Assembly (NCBI RefSeq): GCF_013140855.1
Contig: NZ_JABBPG010000009.1
Location: 1 to 64,000 of the forward strand
Source: Pseudoalteromonas caenipelagi
GTDB taxonomy: Bacteria > Pseudomonadota > Gammaproteobacteria > Enterobacterales > Alteromonadaceae
DNA: 64,000 bases
Direction: 5' to 3'
Shown here piece by piece: positions 7,102-14,094 of the stretch. The stretch's first letter is position 1; every line of letters starts with the position of its first letter. The notes under the pieces were generated by a model. The model was given only the letters and a program-made list of their open reading frames with translations. It did not search any database and was not told where the DNA came from. The position numbers were made by a program, and so were the translations under genes.

Positions 7102-7946
7102 GAATGGCGAATATCATACATATGTTCGTTTGCACGTTCGGCACGTTTTTGCCAGCGCAAATTTGATTGCGTCAAGCCGGTAAATAACACATCAATTAAG
7201 TAGCTTTGCGACGTGCGCGTTAAAATCGAAGCGTGTTTAATCGGCTCGTCCCCAATCACATTGAATAATTGTATACACGACATTTCATTTAATGGATTGC
7301 TACCATAACGTGATAGTGATAGCACGGTACAGTCGTTGTTTTTGGCTTGCTTAGTCACTTTCAAAACGGTTTTGCTTTGCCCTGAATCACTAATAGCAAT
7401 AAGCAAATCATCTTTACCCATTGTGGCCATGTAGCTGGCAGCTGTGAGTTCATCGGTTTGTGCGATAGCAGGCAGTCCGAGCTTTTGCAACTTGAGAGCA
7501 AAGTCCTGCGCCATTGGAAAACTACCACCTACTGCACATAGCAGAATTTTCTTTGCAGATTTGATAGTGGCTATCGCTTTTTCAAATTGTATTGAATCGT
7601 TAAGCTTATGCGTTTCATGTAGGATATTTTGTTGGTTTGACAACAGTTTTTTGGCAATTAAATCAATTGAGTCTGAGTGTGAAATTTGCGTATTGATAGA
7701 CTCCGGCTGCTGTGTTTGCAGGTTGAGATCATCAATAACAGCAAGTTTAAAAGCAGGAAAGCCTTTGTAGCCTAATTTCTGAGCAAATTTAACGACGCTT
7801 GATTGACTTACACCAGCTTGTCTTGCCAGCTCAACTGAAGACAAAAAGCGGATTTTTGAACCCGAATTTAGTGTGAAATCAGCCAACTTCGCTTCGCTGC
7901 TAGAAAGGCTGGGCTTGAGCGCCTTTATTTTTACAAATGTCGACAT
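7098..7946 (-). CDS. RpiR/MurR-family transcriptional regulator (HTH plus SIS domain)
   Basis: The 282-residue protein has an N-terminal RpiR helix-turn-helix (about 1-75; VELARQAGVSQSSVVKFAQK) and a C-terminal SIS sugar-phosphate-binding domain (about 125-250; ILLCAVGGS and LLIAISDSGQSKTVL). Such regulators sense phosphosugars, and MurR senses MurNAc-6-phosphate. Its position between the NamZ-like gene and the NhaC-type transporter suggests control of that locus. It is transcribed away from the transporter across a 226-bp divergent gap that would hold any operator; I could not pick out a convincing one. The stop codon shares CTAG with the stop of the NamZ gene. Confidence 0.88.
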   Translation of the reverse strand: MSTFVKIKALKPSLSSSEAKLADFTLNSGSKIRFLSSVELARQAGVSQSSVVKFAQKLGYKGFPAFKLAVIDDLNLQTQQPESINTQISHSDSIDLIAKKLLSNQQNILHETHKLNDSIQFEKAIATIKSAKKILLCAVGGSFPMAQDFALKLQKLGLPAIAQTDELTAASYMATMGKDDLLIAISDSGQSKTVLKVTKQAKNNDCTVLSLSRYGSNPLNEMSCIQLFNVIGDEPIKHASILTRTSQSYLIDVLFTGLTQSNLRWQKRAERANEHMYDIRHS

Positions 7947-8172
7947 TTCGATACTTCATGGTTACTTATTTGTATTTATTATAGGTTCAAAAGAATTGCA
8001 GTGATAGTCAGCACTTTAATTATTGTGTTTTTTTCATGTCACAGATTATTAATGGGTACAAATGTTGCCAAAGTGATTATAAAAATGCTAGAGGTCTTGT
8101 TTTTGATGCTAAACGCTTTAAGCTACTAAATCCTAATTATTATAACTAACCGTCTCTACTGTAAGGGAAAGT

Positions 8173-9549
8173 ATGACTTGGTATTCAATTTTACCGCCAC
8201 TGATTGCAATTTTAGTGGTGTTTTGGCGAAAAGAAGTAATTTTAGCATTGCTTTTGGCGCTGATTTCGTCTGAATTTTTGTTGCTTATGCAACATAGTTC
8301 TAGTCAACTTTTGATGACACCCGTAAACAGTATTGAACGTATTATCGAAGTTGTTACCTCCGCAGGGAACAGCCGAATCCTCATTTTTAGCTTAGTAATT
8401 GGTGCGTTATTGGCTTATATCAGGGAGTCAGGCGGTGTTGCCGCAACTGTGAATATGCTGATGAATAAAGGGGTTGCTAAGAGTAAAAGGCAAGTGGGTT
8501 TGCTGACTATGTTCACGGGGATTGCGGTCTTTATAGAGTCAAATATGAGCGTACTAACATCGGGGATCGTCTCTCGAGGATTGTTCGACAAGTTTAAAAT
8601 GAGCCGAGCGCGTTTAGCCTACATTATTGATAGTACCAGTGCGCCAGTTTGCATTCTTATTTTACTAAACGGTTGGGGCGCGTATGTGCTTGGCTTATTA
8701 AGTAACTATGAATTAGAGCAATCCGCAGTCAGTATATTATGGGGGAGTGTTGCTTTTAACTTTTACGCAATAATAGCGCTTTTAATTGTGCTGTACACCA
8801 TTGTCTTTGATAAGGTGCATGGCCCCATGAAAGTAGCTGAAGAGCAATTACAAAAACAACAGGTTGAGCTTGATGTTGGTCCTAAAGCGACGAAAGCGCG
8901 TTTTATGCTTGTGCCTTTACTGGTATTAGTTGGCTCTATGGTTGGGTTTATGTTCTGGACGGGCAATGGTGAGCTTGCAAATGGCAGTGGTTCAAAATCA
9001 GTACTCTATGCAACAGTGCTAGCAACTGCACTGGCATACATTTTGTTGTTGTCGGCGCGGCGTTTCACTCATCAGCAACTGGTTGATGTGGGCTTTAAAG
9101 GCATGGGTGAGCTGCTTCCTTTAGTGACAATCGTATTGTTATCTTTGACGCTTGGTGCCAGTTTGAAAGATCTTGGAACCGGTGTGTTTGTCGCATCCTT
9201 GGTGGGGGATTACTTACCCGTATACTTTATTGTGCCGGTGTTATTTTTGGCAGGCGCCGTGATGTCATTTACCACAGGAACATCGTGGGGCACATTTGCT
9301 ATTTTGATCCCCATCGGTGTGCCACTTATTCAAGCGTTGGGACTGCCGCCAGCGTTAGTTATGGGCGCGATACTCAGTGGCGGGATTTTTGGAGATCATT
9401 GTTCGCCTATTTCAGATACCAGCGCCGTTTCAGCACTGGCTTCTGGTTGCGATCTACTAACCCATGTTAAAACCCAGCTACCTTACGCGTTAGTTGGGGG
9501 GGCTTTATCTTTGATTTGCTTCTTTATTGCAAGTGTAATTATGATCTAG
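8173..9549 (+). CDS. NhaC-type Na+/H+ antiporter family membrane transporter
   Basis: The 458-residue protein has 11-12 membrane spans. The family hallmark GDHCSPISDTSAVSALASGC stands near residue 400-421, with FTTGTSWGTFAILIPIGVPL before it and FIESNMSVLTSGI near 120. Proteins with this fold include Na+/H+ antiporters and amino-acid/proton exchangers, so the substrate cannot be fixed from sequence. The neighbourhood (NamZ, RpiR/MurR) makes a role in uptake of a cell-wall breakdown product, or sodium balance linked to it, possible but unproven. GTAAGGGAAAGT precedes the ATG as ribosome-binding site. Its stop shares CTAG with the convergent gene downstream. Confidence 0.82.
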   Translation: MTWYSILPPLIAILVVFWRKEVILALLLALISSEFLLLMQHSSSQLLMTPVNSIERIIEVVTSAGNSRILIFSLVIGALLAYIRESGGVAATVNMLMNKGVAKSKRQVGLLTMFTGIAVFIESNMSVLTSGIVSRGLFDKFKMSRARLAYIIDSTSAPVCILILLNGWGAYVLGLLSNYELEQSAVSILWGSVAFNFYAIIALLIVLYTIVFDKVHGPMKVAEEQLQKQQVELDVGPKATKARFMLVPLLVLVGSMVGFMFWTGNGELANGSGSKSVLYATVLATALAYILLLSARRFTHQQLVDVGFKGMGELLPLVTIVLLSLTLGASLKDLGTGVFVASLVGDYLPVYFIVPVLFLAGAVMSFTTGTSWGTFAILIPIGVPLIQALGLPPALVMGAILSGGIFGDHCSPISDTSAVSALASGCDLLTHVKTQLPYALVGGALSLICFFIASVIMI

Positions 9550-10136
9550 CCGCAGCGCTGTATATTGCTAATACCTAGGGCAGCTAAACTCACTAGCTGT
9601 CCTTTTTGATTTTTCTCAAACGCTATCATGGTACCAACGTTATTTTCCTCAAAAGATTTCTGTTTAGTCAGTTGTGCTACCAGCTGGGCACTCACCTCGA
9701 GTAATGTCTGTTGCTGACAATCAACAATAAACCATTTATTGGCTTGTTTTTCTACCAGCTGACCACGTCCGCTGTAGAGTTGTTTTAACAAATGGGTGTC
9801 TTGCTTTAGGTTTTCGTCCAAGTGTTGCTTTGCCGTCACGCGAGACAAACTATATTGACCATTTTTTAACGTGTGAACTTCAACCTGCTGGTAGTCGTCT
9901 AGATTCAATGTATACAGTGGCTGAGTTGTTCTATCATATTCGCTATACAATAAATGCGCTAAAAATACCGCACCGATACTGGCACATAGCCACTGCATGG
10001 TTGCCCAAGTTGATCTACTTTGGGGTTTTTTACAGGTACTCTTAAAGTGATTGAGCTGCTTTTTTGAAAGCCTATTTTGCCTTTTGAGTGCATTGAACTG
10101 TTGTTTTAAAAGTGTGTCTAGTTGCTCATCGTTCAT
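9546..10136 (-). CDS. Probable anti-sigma factor, single-span membrane protein
   Basis: The 196-residue protein has a charged N-terminal part (about 1-43) that would face the cytoplasm, one membrane span (about 46-64; MQWLCASIGAVFLAHLLY) and a periplasmic part of about 130 residues. It starts inside the end of the ECF sigma gene (11-base overlap), which is the usual arrangement for sigma/anti-sigma pairs. I recognise no zinc-finger (ZAS) motif, so the call rests on topology and position. It would bind the sigma factor until an envelope signal is received. Confidence 0.6.
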   Translation of the reverse strand: MNDEQLDTLLKQQFNALKRQNRLSKKQLNHFKSTCKKPQSRSTWATMQWLCASIGAVFLAHLLYSEYDRTTQPLYTLNLDDYQQVEVHTLKNGQYSLSRVTAKQHLDENLKQDTHLLKQLYSGRGQLVEKQANKWFIVDCQQQTLLEVSAQLVAQLTKQKSFEENNVGTMIAFEKNQKGQLVSLAALGISNIQRCG

Positions 10137-10671
10137 GGCTCTCTCCCAGTACTTGTTTGAGCTGTTGTCTTGCGTAGCGCAAGCGCGTTTTTATGGTTTC
10201 GCTATTACTTTGCGTGATCTGAGCAATCTCTTGCAGTGAAAAACCTTCGAGTTGCAAAGAGAGTGCTTCTTTTTGTAAAAAAGGCAGTTGTGCAATCGCT
10301 GCACTTAATTCAGTTGTTGGCTCAGAGATTGTTTGAGTGTTTACTAAGGTATGTTCATCGAAAGCACATCCTCTGCGTTGCCTTCTTACTTCGTCAATCA
10401 GCGCATTACGGGCTATTTTAAAGAGCCAAGCTTTGGGAGAGTGTGACGCCTCATAGTAGTGTTTTTTCTCCATGGTAGTCAGCCAAGTTTTTTGACAAAT
10501 ATCATGTGCTAATGCGTCATTCGAATGACTGCGCACAAAGTGATAAAGGTCTTGACTGTATTGTTCTATTAACAGCTCTAAATATTTATGATCGCCACTT
10601 TGTTTATAGGCAAGGAGCGCATCACTGGGGGGAGCTTGGTCAATAAACCAAGATTTTAAGGCTATTAGCAT
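10126..10671 (-). CDS. ECF-type RNA polymerase sigma factor
   Basis: The 181-residue protein has region 2 (about 30-95; DICQKTWLTTMEK, PKAWLFKIARNALIDEVRR) and region 4 (about 120-175; LPFLQKEALSLQLEGFSLQEIAQ then SETIKTRLRYARQQL). I chose the ATG at 10671, preceded by AAGAGAG; an in-frame TTG at 10704 has no comparable site. It lies downstream of tonB and overlaps the probable anti-sigma gene. The gap to tonB contains a small hairpin (AGGGG/CCCCT). The three genes look like one operon, linking an envelope-sensing sigma factor with a TonB energy transducer. Confidence 0.88.
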   Translation of the reverse strand: MLIALKSWFIDQAPPSDALLAYKQSGDHKYLELLIEQYSQDLYHFVRSHSNDALAHDICQKTWLTTMEKKHYYEASHSPKAWLFKIARNALIDEVRRQRRGCAFDEHTLVNTQTISEPTTELSAAIAQLPFLQKEALSLQLEGFSLQEIAQITQSNSETIKTRLRYARQQLKQVLGESHER

Positions 10672-10710
10672 AGGCACTCTCTTAGGGGACTTTTGGCCCC
10701 TCAATAATTA

Positions 10711-11343
10711 CTACTGAGCTAAGTTAAACTCTAACACAACATTTTGATTGGTCTGCATAACTGCTTGGCCATTTTCTATTTTTGGGCGATATTTCCAGCG
10801 TTTTAATGCCGTAATTGCTGCTCGCTCAAATACGCGTTTTGGTTCTGCATCGAGCACATTCACATCAATAACTTCACCGTTTGGTGAAATAGAAAATGCC
10901 AGTTTAACCCAGCCCTGAATGCCATCTCTTGCTGCGGTAATAGGGTATTTGGGTTCCGCTCTTACGATGGGAGTAGCACCGCCTTCGGTTGCCATCATTG
11001 TCGGTGGTGATAGCGTCATTTTTGGCACTGGCACTTGCGGAGTAAAAGGTGTGGCAGTCGAAATTTCAGTTGTTGGCGGCGTATTATTCACCACTTTAGT
11101 TGGTGGTCGCTGCATTTTAGGTGGCTCGGGAAGTTTAGGTTTTTCCTCTGCAGGCGTATCCTTTTTCACTTGGCCAAGTTCAATGTCGATGATTGGTTTC
11201 GGTACAGGAATACGGATTTCATCTTGTGACACTAGTTGCTGCATAAAAACAAATGCAGCAGCGGTCATAGCTGTGCCACCTAATACAGCTGCAAACAGCT
11301 TTTTATAGTTTAGCGAGTTGTTTTGAAAGTCTAATACATACAT
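10711..11343 (-). CDS. TonB-family energy transducer
   Basis: The 210-residue protein has an N-terminal membrane anchor (about 14-36), a proline-rich periplasmic linker (about 45-115) and a C-terminal TonB domain (about 120-208) with PIVRAEPKYPITAARDGIQG and RAAITALKRWKYRP. It couples the inner-membrane proton motive force, with ExbBD, to TonB-dependent outer-membrane receptors; exbB and exbD are not adjacent. It is the first gene of the leftward sigma/anti-sigma operon. Upstream of the start, on its strand, TTGAACCTGTAACGTTGTAT could be part of a promoter, possibly an ECF-type one, but this is only suggestive. Confidence 0.9.
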   Translation of the reverse strand: MYVLDFQNNSLNYKKLFAAVLGGTAMTAAAFVFMQQLVSQDEIRIPVPKPIIDIELGQVKKDTPAEEKPKLPEPPKMQRPPTKVVNNTPPTTEISTATPFTPQVPVPKMTLSPPTMMATEGGATPIVRAEPKYPITAARDGIQGWVKLAFSISPNGEVIDVNVLDAEPKRVFERAAITALKRWKYRPKIENGQAVMQTNQNVVLEFNLAQ

Positions 11344-11470
11344 GACGCGATCCTTTTTTGTGGTTTTATCTATACAACGTTACAGGTTCAAAAAAGGGGT
11401 GATTATTTTTTAAAATTCTTTTCTGATTCTAAAAGCGCTACAATAGCGGCCCCATTTGCACGAGGTTATT

Positions 11471-11977
11471 ATGCAGTTACAAAAAATTGATAAAGCGCGC
11501 TATCGCAATCATCTAAATAAAGTCATCGCGGCGTGTGTAGCCTCTTTAACCATGGGGAGTTTAGGTATTTCTCAAGCGTTAATTGCTGTGTTTCCGGATG
11601 CTGATGGCAGTCATTTTCATTGGAACTTATTGGGTGTGATGGTCAGTGTCATGGTTATTGGCTTGGTTTTAAAAAAGTACCGTAATCATCCTTTTATGTA
11701 TGAAGTCAACTATGTTTGGGAGTTAAAGCAAGCACTCAACAAAGTAACGCGTAAAATGCCTAAGCTAAAAAAGGCTGCCCAACAAGGCGATATTGATGCG
11801 ATGTTAGCGATGCAGTTCAGCTACAGTGGCTCAAAGCAACTTTGGGAACTGGATGACAATACGATTACGTTGGACGATTTAAGTATTTGGCAGGCACAAC
11901 TAGATACCTTAGCAGCGCAATACCAAGCGCAATTGGACTTGGCTCAGTATAATGAGTCTACACTTAAAAAGTTCTAA
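11471..11977 (+). CDS. DUF3087 family membrane protein
   Basis: The 168-residue protein has two membrane spans (about 20-43 and 55-75), then a soluble helical part with VWELKQALNKVTRKMPKLKK. It matches the pattern of DUF3087 proteins of Alteromonadales and Vibrionales, whose function is unknown. I chose the ATG at 11471 with GAGG nine bases upstream; the in-frame TTG at 11456 is less likely. A plausible promoter with -10 TACAAT lies near 11440. A hairpin follows the stop. Confidence 0.75.
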   Translation: MQLQKIDKARYRNHLNKVIAACVASLTMGSLGISQALIAVFPDADGSHFHWNLLGVMVSVMVIGLVLKKYRNHPFMYEVNYVWELKQALNKVTRKMPKLKKAAQQGDIDAMLAMQFSYSGSKQLWELDDNTITLDDLSIWQAQLDTLAAQYQAQLDLAQYNESTLKKF

Positions 11978-12020
11978 AGCTTACTTACTGAGCATAGTAA
12001 GCTCGGTACTTGTTTTTTTA
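11978..12020 (+). terminator. Probable rho-independent terminator
   Basis: Arms AGCTTACT (11978) and AGTAAGCT (ending 12003) are followed, after CGGTACTTG, by a run of seven T. The T run is 9 bases from the stem, so efficiency is uncertain. Confidence 0.5.
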
Positions 12021-12098
12021 ATTTTAAATACCATATCTATATTATCATACGAAAAATGTGATAATGTAACATTTATTTAGTTTAAGGTCTGAAAAGTC

Positions 12099-12725
12099 GT
12101 GGCAGAAGTAAGAGCGAGAGTTCAGTTAAACGTGGGTCAGCATAGCCATATTCCTGCGGAAATAGTGTCTTTTAGTGGTCTAAAAGATGGTCACGAACAT
12201 GTGGCGCTTATTTTTAATCAAGCAGATACGGAGCAAACTACACCGCTTATCAGAATGCACTCTGAGTGTTTAACGGGAGATGTTTTTCATTCTTCTCGAT
12301 GTGATTGTGGTGAGCAGCTCAATGAATGTATCGAAAGCATGCACAAACAAGGTGGCGTGCTTCTTTATTTGCGCCAAGAGGGACGCGGTATCGGCTTGTA
12401 CAATAAAATAGATGCTTATGTTTTACAGTCGCAAGGTATGAATACCTATGAAGCGAATAATCATCTTGGCTTTGCTGATGACCTAAGAGATTTTTCAGAC
12501 GCCGTGCTGATGCTTAAAGCGTTGGGATTAAATCAAGTTAAATTAATGACTAACAATCCAAACAAGCTTAATGCGTTGCGCGATGCAGGCATTGAGGTTG
12601 AAGCGGTAATTGGTACGCAAGCACATATAAAATCAGGCCATGTAGGAAACCGAAGCTATCTAGAAACAAAGGTTAAACATGGTGCACATATGTTAGATAT
12701 TAAAAAGCTATCCAAACCTGAGTAG
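12099..12725 (+). CDS. ribA: GTP cyclohydrolase II
   Basis: The 208-residue protein begins with GTG. GTP cyclohydrolase II opens GTP to the pyrimidine precursor of riboflavin. The zinc cysteines are seen in GDVFHSSRCDCGEQL (about 59-73), the GTP-binding and catalytic part in RQEGRGIGLYNKIDAY (about 93-108) and LMTNNPNKL (about 150). Length and motifs fit the stand-alone enzyme (E. coli RibA, 196 residues). The other riboflavin genes are not in the window, so this may be a second copy alongside a ribBA or rib-operon enzyme elsewhere. Confidence 0.9.
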   Translation: MAEVRARVQLNVGQHSHIPAEIVSFSGLKDGHEHVALIFNQADTEQTTPLIRMHSECLTGDVFHSSRCDCGEQLNECIESMHKQGGVLLYLRQEGRGIGLYNKIDAYVLQSQGMNTYEANNHLGFADDLRDFSDAVLMLKALGLNQVKLMTNNPNKLNALRDAGIEVEAVIGTQAHIKSGHVGNRSYLETKVKHGAHMLDIKKLSKPE

Positions 12726-12746
12726 TCCCTTAAAAACTCAGCGTTT

Positions 12747-12771
12747 AAATGCGACCTGTTGGTCGCATTTT
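12747..12771 (+). terminator. Hairpin after ribA
   Basis: Perfect 10-bp arms AAATGCGACC/GGTCGCATTT with loop TGTT. The arm ends in TTTT, giving a short U tract suited to termination. Confidence 0.6.
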
Positions 12772-12819
12772 GCGTTCTGATCGGTATAATCACAGTGTTT
12801 TTATCAATGTAGAGTTAAT

Positions 12820-13617
12820 ATGTCTGCCAAGTTTAGAGTGTTTAAAGCTGCCATGGGTGTTCAGTGGCTAAAAGCTGGATGGGAAATCTTTAAAACCCAA
12901 CCAATGACATTTATTGTTATGCATCTGTTTATGATTACAGTGGCTCTATTGCCCTTGGTAATGCCTCCATTACAATTACTAGCAGCTTTTTCAGCGCCAT
13001 TTTTAACTGCGGGCTTTTATTTGGCTGTGTTAAGCAAACAGCAAGGTAAGACTATTTCGCTAGCCAATATTTTGGCTGCTTTTTCTGCCAAAGGGCGTCG
13101 ATTGCATTTGTTTCGTTTAGGTTTATATCAACTCGGTGTTGTGATCCTGCTCACTTGGGGCGCTGGTATATTGTTTGAAGACGCATTGAGCATTATGGAA
13201 AATGCATCGCCACAACAGTCACCTGAGCAACTGATCAGTGCCGTATTGGCGAGTATTTCGATGACAGATGTGTTGCTATTTGTTGTTGCCCATTCATTGA
13301 ATATGATGGCATTTGCTTATGCGTTACCGTTAGTGTTTTTTAGAGGTGAAAAGCGCATCGTTACCGCTTTGATACACTCTTTGCAGGTTTTCTTTGTCAA
13401 CATGGCACCGCTTGGTGTTTATAGCTTATTGATTGGGGTTTTAATAGCAGCGGCTATTCCTCTGAGTATGGTGCCTTTATTGGTCATAATGCCGATTGCC
13501 TACATCAGTTTTTTTGTGTCGTTCCAAGCTATTTTTATGCCGTTCGAGGCTAATCTCAATGAAGCAGGGCAAAATCATAGCCATACCTCTGGTGACTCGG
13601 GACGTTTTGACGCCTAA
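12820..13617 (+). CDS. BPSS1780-like multi-span membrane protein
   Basis: The 265-residue protein has six or so hydrophobic spans. The N-terminal pattern WLKAGWEIFKTQPMTFI and the central FAYALPLVFF fit the BPSS1780 family of inner-membrane proteins, whose function is unknown. A TATAAT stands at about 12786 upstream. Its stop TAA overlaps the ATG of recX by one base (TAATG), so the two are probably translationally coupled. Confidence 0.7.
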   Translation: MSAKFRVFKAAMGVQWLKAGWEIFKTQPMTFIVMHLFMITVALLPLVMPPLQLLAAFSAPFLTAGFYLAVLSKQQGKTISLANILAAFSAKGRRLHLFRLGLYQLGVVILLTWGAGILFEDALSIMENASPQQSPEQLISAVLASISMTDVLLFVVAHSLNMMAFAYALPLVFFRGEKRIVTALIHSLQVFFVNMAPLGVYSLLIGVLIAAAIPLSMVPLLVIMPIAYISFFVSFQAIFMPFEANLNEAGQNHSHTSGDSGRFDA

Positions 13618-14081
13618 TGGATGAGAGCGAAAAGCAAAAGCTGAAAAATTACGTACTTTGGCTATTGGGCAGACAAGAATATTCAAAAAAAGAACTGACG
13701 CAAAAGTTAAAGGCCAAACAAGCAGACGATGACTTTATAGAAAATTTGCTTCAGTGGTGCGAATCACTTGGTTATATCGATGATAATCGGTATTGTGAGA
13801 GCTTTATCAGAAGACAAATAAATAAAGGTTTAGGACTTAAACGAGTACTGGCCGAAGCGGGGAACAAAGGGGTTGATCGAGCCCTCTTAATGCAACTAAT
13901 TGATGCACAAGAAATAGACTGGTTTGAGTTGGCCTTAGACGCCTACACTCGAAAGTTTGTTTCGACCCCACAAAAACTCGATTATAAAGAAAAGGCAAAG
14001 CGCGTACGCTACATGATGTACCGTGGCTTTAGCTACGAAGAAATAGATTTTGCAATGCAAGCAGCAACAATGGGTGAATAA
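13617..14081 (+). CDS. recX: Regulatory protein RecX
   Basis: The 154-residue protein is all-helical, with the RecX pattern LLGRQEYSKKELTQKLKAK near the N-terminus, then LGYIDDNRYCESFIRRQ and KRVRYMMYRGFSYEEI at the end. RecX inhibits RecA filament growth and ATPase. In many relatives recX sits directly behind recA; here the gene before it is a membrane protein and recA is not in the window. alaS follows at once, as in many gammaproteobacteria. Confidence 0.9.
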   Translation: MDESEKQKLKNYVLWLLGRQEYSKKELTQKLKAKQADDDFIENLLQWCESLGYIDDNRYCESFIRRQINKGLGLKRVLAEAGNKGVDRALLMQLIDAQEIDWFELALDAYTRKFVSTPQKLDYKEKAKRVRYMMYRGFSYEEIDFAMQAATMGE

Positions 14082-14094
14082 TCACATGCAGCAC

